Shown here: one piece after another, positions 17,108 to 27,203 of the stretch
Layout of the letters: every line of letters starts with the position of its first letter
How positions within the stretch are numbered: the first letter of the stretch is position 1
Assembly: GCF_028714215.1 (NCBI RefSeq)
Contig: NZ_JAQTMS010000008.1
Location: forward strand, 62,001-126,000
Length of the DNA stretch: 64,000 nt
Direction: 5' to 3'
From: Rhodoferax sp.
GTDB taxonomy: Bacteria > Pseudomonadota > Gammaproteobacteria > Burkholderiales > Burkholderiaceae_C
Program-made: the position numbers and the translations under genes
The notes under the pieces: model-generated
Database searches by the model: none
Told to the model about the DNA's origin: nothing
The model's input: only the letters and a program-made list of their open reading frames with translations

Positions 17108-18391
17108 CTACATCATCCCCAGCAGCCGCGGGAACCAGGTCGACAGGCCCGGCCAGTAAGTCACCAGCATCAGGAAGCCCAGCATCGCCAGCAGCCAGGG
17201 CCAGACCGCCACCGTCAACTCGGTGATGCCCATCTTGGTGATGCCGGAGGCGACGTACAGGTTCAGGCCCACCGGCGGGTGGCACATGCCCACTTCCATG
17301 TTGACCACCATGATGATGCCGAAGTGCACCGGGTCTATGCCCAGCTTCATGGCCACCGGGAACAGGATGGGCGCGAAGATCAGCACGATGCTGGACGGCT
17401 CCATGAAGTTGCCGGCCAGCAGCAGCATGACGTTGACCGCCAGCAGGAAGGTGATCATGCCCAGGCCGTTGCCCAGCATCCAGTCGGCCAGCGCCTGCGG
17501 GATGTTTTCGTTGGCCATGATGAAGGAGAACAGCACCGCGTTGGTGATGATGTAGAGCAGCATGGCCGACATATTGGCCGAGTTCAGCAGCACCCGCGGC
17601 ACGTCCTTCAACTTCATGTCCTTGTAGACAAAGACCGCCACCACAAAGGCGTAGACCGCGCTCATGGCCGCTGCCTCGGTCGGCGTGAACATGCCGGTGT
17701 AGATGCCGCCCATCACGATCAGGATCAGCAGCAAGCCCCAGGCCGAGGTCTTGAAGGCCTTGAAGCGCTCGGCCCAGGTCGCCTTGGGCAGGCGCGGATA
17801 GTTGAATTTGCGGGCGCGGTACCAGGTGACGCCGCCCAGCACGCAGGCCAGCGCGATGCCCGGCACGACGCCGGCCATGAACAAGGCGCCGACCGAGGTG
17901 TTGGTGGCCACCGAGTACATCACCATCACGATCGACGGTGGAATCAGGATGCCCAGGGCGCCCGAGGTGGTGATGACGCCGGCGCCAAAACTCTTGGGAA
18001 AACCGGCCCTGACCATGGCCGGCATCAGGATCGAGCCGATCGCCACCACCGTCGCCGGCGAGGAGCCCGACACCGCCGCAAACAGGGCGCAAGCCAGCAC
18101 GCCGGCCAGACCCAGGCCGCCGTACCAGTGGCCCACCATGCTGGAGGCAAAGTTGATCATGCGCCGCGCCACGCCGCCGTGCGTCAGGAAGTTGCCGGCC
18201 AGGATGAAGAACGGGATCGCCATGATCTCGAACTTCTCGATGCCGGTGAATAGTTTCAGCGCCACCGACTCCAGCGGCACATGGGTAAAACCGAACAGGA
18301 AGGTCAGCACCGTCAGACCGAGCGAGATGGAGATCGGCATGCCGGTCAGCATCAGCACCAGCAACAGCACAAAGATGACGGCGGCGTTCAT
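17108..18391 (-). CDS. dctM: TRAP transporter large permease DctM
   Basis: A 427-residue, roughly 12-helix inner-membrane protein. It has the DctM signatures: MAIPFFILAGNFL, SGSSPATVVAIGSILMPAM, TSGALGILIPPSI, TPTEAAAMSAVYA and HPPVGLNLYVASG. It carries the sodium-coupled transport path for C4-dicarboxylates or similar organic acids, working with DctQ and the binding protein DctP encoded just upstream. Its start overlaps the dctQ stop by 4 bp. Length is normal for the family. Confidence 0.95.
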   Translation of the reverse strand: MNAAVIFVLLLVLMLTGMPISISLGLTVLTFLFGFTHVPLESVALKLFTGIEKFEIMAIPFFILAGNFLTHGGVARRMINFASSMVGHWYGGLGLAGVLACALFAAVSGSSPATVVAIGSILMPAMVRAGFPKSFGAGVITTSGALGILIPPSIVMVMYSVATNTSVGALFMAGVVPGIALACVLGGVTWYRARKFNYPRLPKATWAERFKAFKTSAWGLLLILIVMGGIYTGMFTPTEAAAMSAVYAFVVAVFVYKDMKLKDVPRVLLNSANMSAMLLYIITNAVLFSFIMANENIPQALADWMLGNGLGMITFLLAVNVMLLLAGNFMEPSSIVLIFAPILFPVAMKLGIDPVHFGIIMVVNMEVGMCHPPVGLNLYVASGITKMGITELTVAVWPWLLAMLGFLMLVTYWPGLSTWFPRLLGMM

Positions 18392-19068
18392 TTCGTGCCC
18401 CCTTCGCTGTCCGGTGTCTCGTCCGGGTGCAGGTTGTCCTGCATGCCGTAGGGATTGAGGTCAACCGGGGGCTTCGCCATTTCTTCCTCCAGCCCATCGA
18501 CGTGGCCATGGTCATGGTGCGGCAGCTCGCCGGTCTTGATGAAACTGACCATCACCTGCAGAAAGCGGAAACACATCAGGCTGCTGCCTAGCGGCACGGC
18601 GCTGTAAACCATCCAGGTGGGCCATTCCAGATCCGGCGTGGTGGGGCCTTCCGGAACCCCGTCCAGCGGCAGGCCCAGGATTTTCAACCAGGCGTAATGC
18701 GCGCCGTTGTCCCAGACAAAGCCGCTGGCCAGGGCCGCCACGATGCCGGTGAAGACGGCGCCGGCGCAGAGTCCAAAAATGATGAACTTGCCGCGCATCT
18801 TGTCGTTCATGCGGTTGATCAGCACGTCGACACCGACGTGAATGCCGGTGCGCACGCCGTAAGCGGCGCCAAACTTGCACATCCAGACGAACATGATGAT
18901 GGTCAGCTCCTGCGCCCAGCTCATGCTGAGCGACAGCAGCCAGTCCTGCAGGCCTGGTATCGGCAGGCCCGCCGCATAGCGGTGCACCACCGCCACAAAG
19001 ATGATCAGCGTCGCGGCGCCCATCAGGAAGGTGACCAGCCACTCTTCCAGGTGATCAAGAAATTTCAT
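18388..19068 (-). CDS. dctQ: TRAP transporter small permease DctQ
   Basis: A 226-residue inner-membrane protein with four hydrophobic helices and the DctQ hallmark SWAQELTIIMFVWMCKFGAAYGVR. It is the small subunit that pairs with DctM. The start at 19068 (MKFLDHLEEW) is chosen because the upstream extension would run through a palindromic intergenic repeat. The C-terminal tail of about 40 residues is hydrophilic and longer than in many DctQ proteins. Confidence 0.92.
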   Translation of the reverse strand: MKFLDHLEEWLVTFLMGAATLIIFVAVVHRYAAGLPIPGLQDWLLSLSMSWAQELTIIMFVWMCKFGAAYGVRTGIHVGVDVLINRMNDKMRGKFIIFGLCAGAVFTGIVAALASGFVWDNGAHYAWLKILGLPLDGVPEGPTTPDLEWPTWMVYSAVPLGSSLMCFRFLQVMVSFIKTGELPHHDHGHVDGLEEEMAKPPVDLNPYGMQDNLHPDETPDSEGGTK

Positions 19069-19108
19069 GCTTTGAACTCCGAACCTGCCCAGGGGTATGA
19101 AGAATTTG

Positions 19109-19177
19109 TCATGCCGGACTCCGATCCGGCATCCGGTGCCACGCACAGACTGGATTGCGGATCTGGTCCGCAATGAC
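19109..19177. repeat. palindromic intergenic repeat (REP/MITE-like)
   Basis: A 69-bp element between dctQ and dctP with GTCAT at one end and ATGAC at the other. It contains two perfect 8-bp stem-loops: ATGCCGGA/TCCGGCAT (19111-19118 with 19125-19132) and ATTGCGGA/TCCGCAAT (19154-19161 with 19167-19174). A related hairpin with the same GTCATcCCGG start occurs at 34752-34774. Such double hairpins are typical of dispersed small repeats and could also tune expression within the dctPQM message. Confidence 0.65.
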
Positions 19178-19184
19178 AACCGGC

Positions 19185-20180
19185 TTAGAGCTTGGTCGGA
19201 TCAAAGCCGGTGGCCTTGTAGAACTCCTTGAGCGTGTCCTTGCCGACGCGGTCCGCCATCTTGATGTGCACCGGGGCCATCGCCTTTTTCAGCGCCATGC
19301 GCTCATCCTTGGTCGGTTCGTAAATCACGGTCTTGCCGCTGGCCCTGACGCCGGCCAGCGATTTGTCGTTTTCTTCCTGCGCAATCTGGTTGGCGTAGAC
19401 AGTGGCTTCCTTCATCGCCTGCTCCAGTTGGCCGCGCACGTCGGCCGGCAGGCCGTCCCAGAATTTCTTGTTGACGATGACGGCATAACCCAGGTAGCCG
19501 TGGTTGGTGAGCGAGAGGTGCTTCTGCACTTCATGCATCTTCTGCGTGTAGAAGTTGGAGATCGGGTTTTCGGTGCCGTCCACCACGCCCGTTTGCAGCG
19601 CCTGGTAGACCTCGGAGAAAGCCATCACCTGCGGAATGCCGCCGACCGAACGGATCTGCTCTTCCAGCACCTTGGACGACTGGATGCGGAACTTCTTGCC
19701 CTTGTAGTCGGCCGGCATCTTCAGCGGCGTGTTGGCCGAGAACGACTTGAAGCCGTTGTCCCAGTAAGCCAGACCCTTGATGCCCTTGGGCTCCAGCTTG
19801 GCCAGCATGGCGGCACCGACCGGACCTTGCGTGATCTTGTGCAACTCGGCGGTGTCGTCGAACATGAACGGGAAATCGAAGGCCTCGAACTCCTTCACGC
19901 CCAGCGGTCCGAACTTGGCCAGTGACGGCGCCAGCATCTGCACCGAGCCGATCTGCAGGGCTTCCATTTCTTCCTTGTCCTTGTACAAGGCGCTGTTGGC
20001 ATAGACCTCGACCTTGACCTTGCCCTTGGTCAGTTCGGCCGCCTTCTTGGCAAAGAACTCGGAGGCCTTGCCCTTGGGTGTGTCGGCCGCGACGACGTGG
20101 CTGAACTTGATGATGGTTTGCGCGCCGGCGCTCAGGCCAAGCGCCAGCAACATGGTGGCGAGCAGGAATTTCAGTTTCAT
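19185..20180 (-). CDS. dctP: TRAP transporter substrate-binding protein DctP
   Basis: A 331-residue periplasmic protein with a signal peptide ending AGAQ. It has DctP family patterns: IKFSHVVAADTPKGKASEFF, YANSALYKDKEEMEALQIGSVQM, FDFPFMFDD and the ligand-pocket segment TGVVDGTENPISNFY, where an arginine normally binds the carboxylate (RIQSS lies shortly before). A ribosome site (GGAGACAC) precedes the ATG at 20180. First gene of dctPQM; captures a C4-dicarboxylate-like acid. Confidence 0.95.
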   Translation of the reverse strand: MKLKFLLATMLLALGLSAGAQTIIKFSHVVAADTPKGKASEFFAKKAAELTKGKVKVEVYANSALYKDKEEMEALQIGSVQMLAPSLAKFGPLGVKEFEAFDFPFMFDDTAELHKITQGPVGAAMLAKLEPKGIKGLAYWDNGFKSFSANTPLKMPADYKGKKFRIQSSKVLEEQIRSVGGIPQVMAFSEVYQALQTGVVDGTENPISNFYTQKMHEVQKHLSLTNHGYLGYAVIVNKKFWDGLPADVRGQLEQAMKEATVYANQIAQEENDKSLAGVRASGKTVIYEPTKDERMALKKAMAPVHIKMADRVGKDTLKEFYKATGFDPTKL

Positions 20181-20273
20181 AGAAGTGTCTCCAAAACGAG
20201 GGTTGGTCAAGCTAACGGGCGAAGCTTAAACAGCATTCGACTGTGCGCCAACTGTGGCGTTCAACAGCTAGGG

Positions 20274-21323
20274 TTAACCCTTGACGCTTTGCTTCAAGGC
20301 GTCGCGCATGGCGTCCATCCAGGGCAGACCGATGCGATTGGCCAGCGCCTTGTGCACCGGCTCGACGGCGTGGCGCAGGCGCTCACGCTGGGCCTCGCTC
20401 AGGACATGGATGCGGGTGGTGCCGGCCTGGCGCAAGGCCGCCAGCGCTTTCTCGTTCTGGGCGTCCGCGATCTGGTTGCCGTAGCTCAGGGCTTCGCTCA
20501 AAGCCTGCCCCAGCAGCTCGCGGTCGGCGGCTGCCAGGCTGAGCCAGAAACGCCGGTTCGCCACCACCGCATAACCCAGATAGCCGTGCTCGGTCAGGCT
20601 GAGATCGGATTGCACCTGGTGCATGCCCTGGGTCCAGAAATTGGAGACCGGGTTCTCGGTGCCGTCGACCACGCCGGTCTCCAGCGCGCGCCGGGTCTCG
20701 CTGAACGCCAGCGTCACCGGCTGCGCGCCCAAGGCCCGCATTTGCGCCGCGATCACGCGCGAGGCCTGCACCCGCATGCGCAAGCCGACGAAATCCTCCG
20801 GTGCCAGCAAGGGGCGGTTGGCGCTCATCTGCTTGAAGCCGTTGTCGAAGTAACCCAGGCCGGTCAGTCCCTGACGGCCCAGGCCTTCCAGCAAGCGCTG
20901 CCCCAGCGGGCCCTGCGTGATGCGCCGCACGTCGGCCACCTGGCCGAACAGGAACGGCAGGTCGAACAGCTCGAACTCGGGAAAGCCGATGCGGCCAAAC
21001 TTGGACAGCGACGGCGCCAGCATGTCCACCGCGCCCAGTTGCAAGGCCTGCATCTCGTCGTCGTCGCCATAGAGCTGGGCGTCCGGGTAGAGCAGCACCC
21101 GGATGCGTCCGCCGGAGCGTTGCGCCACCAACTGCTGGAAGCGCAGGGCGGCCAAGCCCTTGGGCGTCTGCTGCGCCACCACATGCGAAAAGCGCAGCGT
21201 CACCGGTCGGGTCCGGCCGCGTGCGCCCGTCGGCCAGGCCAGGGTCGAACCCAATGCTGATGCCGTCAGACCGCGCAAGCACAGACGGCGGCGGCTAAGG
21301 GCGGGCAAGTCGGGCGCTGGCAT
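20274..21323 (-). CDS. second DctP-type TRAP substrate-binding protein
   Basis: A 349-residue paralogue of the neighbouring DctP with the same landmarks (LRFSHVVAQQTPKGLAALRF, YGDDDEMQALQLGAVDM, TGVVDGTENPVSNFW). Its leader contains SRRRLCLRG, resembling a twin-arginine signal. No second pair of permease genes accompanies it. It is divergent from dctS with only 35 bp between starts, so it may act as a periplasmic sensing partner of DctS or as an alternative binding protein for the same permease. The start at 21323 is preferred over one 36 bases upstream because it puts the signal peptide at the end of the protein. Confidence 0.88.
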   Translation of the reverse strand: MPAPDLPALSRRRLCLRGLTASALGSTLAWPTGARGRTRPVTLRFSHVVAQQTPKGLAALRFQQLVAQRSGGRIRVLLYPDAQLYGDDDEMQALQLGAVDMLAPSLSKFGRIGFPEFELFDLPFLFGQVADVRRITQGPLGQRLLEGLGRQGLTGLGYFDNGFKQMSANRPLLAPEDFVGLRMRVQASRVIAAQMRALGAQPVTLAFSETRRALETGVVDGTENPVSNFWTQGMHQVQSDLSLTEHGYLGYAVVANRRFWLSLAAADRELLGQALSEALSYGNQIADAQNEKALAALRQAGTTRIHVLSEAQRERLRHAVEPVHKALANRIGLPWMDAMRDALKQSVKG

Positions 21324-21358
21324 GCTGGCTATTATGCGAGGACTTGTTTGCCTCAACA

Positions 21359-23401
21359 ATGGCCAAAACCGAATCCACCGCCGCCGACCAGTCGCTCGAC
21401 TTTGCGCTGCTGCAACAGACCATGCCCGGGCACGCCAGCCGCAACCGGCGCGCCTTGTTGTGGCTGCTGGGCTTGCTGCTGCTGCTGCTGGCCTCGGTGG
21501 TCGCGCTGGTCTTGTACCTCAACACCTTCGAGGCCGACGAGGAGGCACGCAGTCGCGCCGCCGACGCCCAGTGGCTGGAGCAGAGCGTGCAGTTTCATTT
21601 CCGCCGGCTGGAAGACGATTTGCTGCTGCTGGCGCGGCAAAGCGTGCTGGGCGCCAGCCACGCCGACAGCGCCCCGTTGCAGGGCGGACTGTTGTGGCGC
21701 GAGCCGGGCGTGCTGCTGGCCCATGGCTGGCTGGCAACGGGCCAGGGCAGCGGTGCCCGCGTCGGACTGGCGCGCTGGCAGCAGGACTGGTCGGCGCACC
21801 CCGCCAACGCCCAGGCGCTGGCCACCTTGCAGGACACCACCCGCGGCCTGCGGCGCTCCGCCTATGCCGGTTTGATGCTACAGCCCGATGGCCAAGCGAC
21901 CGATGTGGTCTGGCTGGCCGTGCCTTTCTTCGACCGCGGCCAGTTTGTCGGCAATTACCTGGCCGCCCTGTCGCTGGAGCGCTCGACGGCGGCCCTGGTG
22001 CCGACCTGGTTCACGCAGAACCATGCGGTGCATCTGGCGACCGACGAGGCCAAGCCGCCGGCCGACGACACGCGCAGCAAACCACCTTACCGGGCCGCCA
22101 TGAACCTGGCCGGTACCGATCTGTTCCTGGAAGTGACGCCGCTGGGCGTCCATGCGGCCACCGTGCCGCGCATCTTCTTTCTGGTGGCGCTGCTGTTTTT
22201 GTCGGGTATGCTGGTCAGCCTGTGGGCTCTGCGCCGCGACATCGTCAAACGGCAGCAGGTGCAAGCCCTGTTCCAGGCCCAGGTGGCGCTGCGCACGGCC
22301 ATGGAAAACTCGGTCACCATCGGCTTGCGGGCCTGGGACCGCAGCGGCAAGATCCTGTACGTCAACGAGTCGTTTTGCCGGCTGGTCGGGTACACGGCGT
22401 TGGAACTGGTGGGCCGGTCGACGCCGCTGCCCTACTGGCCGGCGGACCAGGCCGACGAACTCGAACTGGTGCACCGCGACATCATCGCCCAAGGCACCCA
22501 CGAGGACGGGGTGGAAGTGCAGTTCCAGCACCGCGATGGCCACTTGCTGGATGTCTTGATTCATGAGGCACCGCTGACTACCGCCGACGGCCAACAGATC
22601 GGCTGGATGAGTTCGGTGCTGGACATCAGCGAGCGCAAGCGCGCCGAGCGCCTGGCGGCGCGCCAGCAGGAGCGGCTGCAGGCCTCGGGCCGGCTGGTGG
22701 TGGTGGGGGAGGTGGCCTCGACCCTGGCGCACGAACTCAACCAGCCGCTGGGCGCGCTCAGCAGCTTTGCCAACGGCTTGCTCAACCGCCTGCGCGGCGG
22801 CCGCATCACCTTGCCGGAGGTGGTGCCGGTGGTGGAGCGCATGGAGCGCCTGTCCGACAAGGCCGGCCACATCATCAAGCGCGTCAACGCTTTTGTGCGC
22901 CGGCGCGAAATGTCGCGCCAGCGGCTGGAGCTGGTGAGCTTCATGCGCGGCACGCTGAGCCAGCACCCGCTACAGCGTCAAGTCGATCTTGAGCTGGCGC
23001 TGGGTCCGGCTCCGGTGTGGGTCGAGGCCGATGCCTTGCTGCTGGAGCATGCGCTGCACAACGTGGTCGGCAACGCCTTGCACTGGGCGCCACTGGCCGG
23101 CCGCCCGGCGCGCGTGCAGGTGCGCATTGAGCTGGACCAGGGCCTGGCCGGGATGGTGGTGGGCGACAGCGGCCCCGGCGTCGGCGAGGAGCACAAGGAG
23201 CAGATCTTCGGCGCCTTTTTCAGCGCCTCGGCCGACGGCATGGGCATGGGGCTGGCGATTTGCCGCTCGGTGCTGGAGGCGCATCACGGCCGCATCGACG
23301 TCGGCCGCGATCCGCTCCTGGGCGGTGCCCGCTTCACGCTCTGGTTGCCGCTGTCGGTGGAGGATGCACTCGGTGGCTCGGCGGCGGACAATAGGCCATG
23401 A
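21359..23401 (+). CDS. dctS: sensor histidine kinase DctS
   Basis: A 680-residue membrane kinase. A long hydrophobic helix (about 33-57) and a second (about 268-290) bracket a periplasmic sensing domain. A PAS domain follows (about 305-425), then the phosphorylated-histidine box ASTLAHELNQPLGAL and an ATPase domain with NVVGNALHWAP, GDSGPGVG and GMGMGLAICRS. This layout is that of Rhodobacter DctS, which senses C4-dicarboxylates and controls dctPQM. It overlaps dctR by ATGA. The ATG at 21359 is used rather than a TTG five codons upstream. Confidence 0.92.
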   Translation: MAKTESTAADQSLDFALLQQTMPGHASRNRRALLWLLGLLLLLLASVVALVLYLNTFEADEEARSRAADAQWLEQSVQFHFRRLEDDLLLLARQSVLGASHADSAPLQGGLLWREPGVLLAHGWLATGQGSGARVGLARWQQDWSAHPANAQALATLQDTTRGLRRSAYAGLMLQPDGQATDVVWLAVPFFDRGQFVGNYLAALSLERSTAALVPTWFTQNHAVHLATDEAKPPADDTRSKPPYRAAMNLAGTDLFLEVTPLGVHAATVPRIFFLVALLFLSGMLVSLWALRRDIVKRQQVQALFQAQVALRTAMENSVTIGLRAWDRSGKILYVNESFCRLVGYTALELVGRSTPLPYWPADQADELELVHRDIIAQGTHEDGVEVQFQHRDGHLLDVLIHEAPLTTADGQQIGWMSSVLDISERKRAERLAARQQERLQASGRLVVVGEVASTLAHELNQPLGALSSFANGLLNRLRGGRITLPEVVPVVERMERLSDKAGHIIKRVNAFVRRREMSRQRLELVSFMRGTLSQHPLQRQVDLELALGPAPVWVEADALLLEHALHNVVGNALHWAPLAGRPARVQVRIELDQGLAGMVVGDSGPGVGEEHKEQIFGAFFSASADGMGMGLAICRSVLEAHHGRIDVGRDPLLGGARFTLWLPLSVEDALGGSAADNRP

Positions 23402-24012
23402 ACTGCGCCATTCACATCGTTGACGACGACGCCGATTTTCGCGACGGCCTGGCCTGGCTGTTCGATTCGCGCGGCCACAAGGCCGCCACCTGGGCCGGCG
23501 GCGACGTCTTTCTGCAAGCCGTGCGCGCGCGCCTGCCGGACTGGGGCCAGGCCGTGGTGCTGCTGGATATCCGGATGGAGCCGCTGTCGGGCCTGAGCAC
23601 CTTCGAGGAACTCAAGGCCCTGGGCTGCCCCTGGCCGATCCTGTTTTTGACCGGCCACGGCGACGTCAGCATGGCGGTGGCGGCGGTCAAGAACGGGGCC
23701 TGGGATTTTCTGGAAAAACCGTTTCAGAACAACGTGCTGGTGGATAAGGTGGAGCAGGCGTTGGCGGCGGCCTCCGCCATGAGCGACCAGCAGCGCCAGG
23801 CCCAGCGTCTGCGCCAGGCACTGGCCAGCCTGAGCCTGCGCGAACGCGAAGTGCTGGACGAGCTGATCAAGGGCAACTACAACAAGACCATCGCCGACCA
23901 CCTGGGCATTACCCCGCGCACGGTGGAGTTTCACCGCGCCAACATCTTCAAGAAAATGGAAGTCAGCTCGGCCATCGAGCTGGCGCACAAACTGGGCCGT
24001 TACGAGGCTTAG
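23398..24012 (+). CDS. dctR: response regulator DctR (FixJ/NarL type)
   Basis: A 204-residue two-domain regulator. The receiver has acidic residues at 9-11 (DDD), the phospho-acceptor Asp57 in LLDIRMEP, and FLEKPF. The C-terminal LuxR-type helix-turn-helix reads LSLREREVLDELIKG...KTIADHLGITPRTVEFHRANIF. It is the partner of DctS (ATGA overlap) and most likely activates dctPQM transcription in response to dicarboxylates. Confidence 0.93.
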   Translation: MNCAIHIVDDDADFRDGLAWLFDSRGHKAATWAGGDVFLQAVRARLPDWGQAVVLLDIRMEPLSGLSTFEELKALGCPWPILFLTGHGDVSMAVAAVKNGAWDFLEKPFQNNVLVDKVEQALAAASAMSDQQRQAQRLRQALASLSLREREVLDELIKGNYNKTIADHLGITPRTVEFHRANIFKKMEVSSAIELAHKLGRYEA

Positions 24013-24134
24013 AACTTGTCCGTAAATAATTGGGGGTCGCGCCGGGGCCGGAACATATCCGGTTACCAGTCTTGCATCTGCGGTGCAGACTTTCACCAGC
24101 GTGGCCCGTACCATGAGTCTTTAAAGGAAGTCCC

Positions 24135-24677
24135 ATGGCGATCACACCTCATTTCTTCAACAAACGCGAACCCCTGAACCCGGTGCGCCAAGGCACTCCC
24201 GCGAGCCATCCCGCCAGCGGCGTTGCCTCTGGCGGCGCCAGTGCCCCACCGACCGTGATGCCCGTCGCGGCGAATCCTGTGGCGCCCAGTGCGCCGGCCA
24301 GGGAGAGCGGCAGCAAACTGACGGTCGGACCCAACATCAAGCTCAAAGGGGTGGAAATTACCGATTGCGACACCTTGCTGGTCGAGGGCATGGTGGAGGC
24401 GACCATGGATTCGCGGCTCATGCAGATTTCGGAACAGGGCGCCTTCAAAGGCTCGGCCGAGATCGATCTGGCCGAGATTCATGGCCAGTTCGAGGGCAAC
24501 CTGACGGTGCGCCAGAAGCTGGTCATCCATGCCACCGGCAAGGTCACCGGCAAGGTTCGCTACGGCAAAATCGTGATCGAGGAGGGCGGCCAACTGACCG
24601 GCGACATCCAGTCGGGTGCCGTCGCCGTGGCCAGAGCCGTCAGCCCGGAAAAGTCGGGTTTGTCGGTGGTGGCCTGA
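24135..24677 (+). CDS. bactofilin (polymer-forming cytoskeletal protein)
   Basis: A 180-residue protein. Residues 1-60 are a disordered tail rich in Pro, Ala and Ser. Residues about 60-165 are the bactofilin domain: a beta-helix visible as short repeating steps such as LLVEGMVEATM, AEIDLAEIHGQFEGNLTV and KVTGKVRYGKIVIEEGGQLTGDI. Bactofilins form filaments on the inner face of the cytoplasmic membrane and help shape cells or anchor proteins. An AAAGGAAG ribosome site precedes the ATG. It stands alone, convergent with the asparaginase gene. Confidence 0.92.
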   Translation: MAITPHFFNKREPLNPVRQGTPASHPASGVASGGASAPPTVMPVAANPVAPSAPARESGSKLTVGPNIKLKGVEITDCDTLLVEGMVEATMDSRLMQISEQGAFKGSAEIDLAEIHGQFEGNLTVRQKLVIHATGKVTGKVRYGKIVIEEGGQLTGDIQSGAVAVARAVSPEKSGLSVVA

Positions 24678-24700
24678 GGCGGGTCGGGTCGGGCTCCGGA

Positions 24701-24719
24701 GCGGCCGGCGCCCGGCCGC
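24701..24719. terminator. strong hairpin between convergent genes
   Basis: GCGGCCGG (24701-24708) and CCGGCCGC (24712-24719) form a perfect 8-bp GC stem with a 3-nt loop. It lies between the stop of the bactofilin gene and the stop of the convergent asparaginase gene. No T-run follows, so it may act as a bidirectional block rather than a classic intrinsic terminator. Confidence 0.45.
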
Positions 24720-24722
24720 GCC

Positions 24723-25730
24723 TCAAGGCGTCTGCAATTTGAAAACGGGCAGCCGTTCGCCGACCGGCATGCCGCGCGCGTTGACGATGGCCTGCGCGCG
24801 CCAGGGCTTGAGTTCTTCGCGCTGCGCCGCGTCGAGCCAGCCCAACTGGTCCAGCACTTCGACGCTGGCGGCAAACAGGGCCGGCTTGTTGGCATCGATG
24901 ATCTTGATGGCAAAAGCCTCGCCGCGGCTCTTGCTGCCTATGACCTGCACGCCGTCGGCGCCGATCTTGCTGACCCAGTCGCCGCGCCCGGCGCGCATGA
25001 AAGCCAGGTCGTTGCGGCCAGTGCCCGACACCAGGTCCGGATGCGCCGTCATGGCTTCGCTCAGAGCGGCAAAACTTGCGCCGAACTGGGCATCTTTCTG
25101 ACCGCTGGCCAGCCGCGCGTAGCCGTAGGCCAGGCGTGACAGCGGCAAGGCATAGTTGGGTGCCGAGCAGCCGTCTATGCCCATCTTGAAGTCGTTGGCG
25201 TCCATGCCGACGGCGCGTGCCACGTCGCGCCGGATCGCCTGCTGCAGCGGGTGCGCCGGATCGGTGTAGTCGTCCTGGCTCAAACCGTGCTGCACGCAAT
25301 AGGCCAGAAAGCCGGCATGCTTGCCGCTGCAGTTGTTGTGCCGTTCGTCAAACGCCATGCCGGTCAGCGGCGCCGCGTCGCTCAGCGTGAACGCCATCGG
25401 CACATGGCAGCCGCAGCGCAGCGCCTTGTAGCCCAGGCCGGCTTTGTCCAGCATGCCCTGAACCACCGCCACGTGTTGCGGCTCGCCGTTATGGCTGGCG
25501 CACAGCAGCGCCACCTGCTCGGCGGCAAAACCGAACTGGCGCGGTCCGTCGGCCTGCATGAAAGGCAAAGCCTGCAAGGCCTTGAGGGTGGAGCGCGAGA
25601 AGGTCAGCCAGTGCGCATCGCCGGCTTGCGCCAGCAACTTGTTCTGGGTGTTGACAACCGCCACGGCACCGAAGTGCAGACACTCCAGGGTGCCGCCACG
25701 GTTGAGTTGGATCAGGGGGACAAGGTTCAT
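24723..25730 (-). CDS. L-asparaginase, Rhizobium etli ReAV type (zinc, Ser-Lys)
   Basis: A 335-residue member of the asparaginase II family (PF06089) that hydrolyses asparagine to aspartate and ammonia. The residues known from the R. etli ReAV structure are all present with a one-residue offset: SxxK at Ser47/Lys50, and the zinc ligands Cys134 and Lys137 (in HNNCSGKHAG) and Cys188 (in GIDGCSAPN). There is no signal peptide, so it is cytosolic. It is the last gene of an operon with a PLP decarboxylase 18 bp upstream and an MFS carrier. Confidence 0.9.
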   Translation of the reverse strand: MNLVPLIQLNRGGTLECLHFGAVAVVNTQNKLLAQAGDAHWLTFSRSTLKALQALPFMQADGPRQFGFAAEQVALLCASHNGEPQHVAVVQGMLDKAGLGYKALRCGCHVPMAFTLSDAAPLTGMAFDERHNNCSGKHAGFLAYCVQHGLSQDDYTDPAHPLQQAIRRDVARAVGMDANDFKMGIDGCSAPNYALPLSRLAYGYARLASGQKDAQFGASFAALSEAMTAHPDLVSGTGRNDLAFMRAGRGDWVSKIGADGVQVIGSKSRGEAFAIKIIDANKPALFAASVEVLDQLGWLDAAQREELKPWRAQAIVNARGMPVGERLPVFKLQTP

Positions 25731-25748
25731 TGTGAAAAATTCTTTCGC

Positions 25749-27199
<1,451 letters not shown>

Positions 27200-27203
<4 letters not shown>

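Noticed and set aside
19069..19179. N-terminal extension of DctQ
   Set aside because: It would translate a double-hairpin repeat; MKFLDHLEEW at 19068 is the normal family start.
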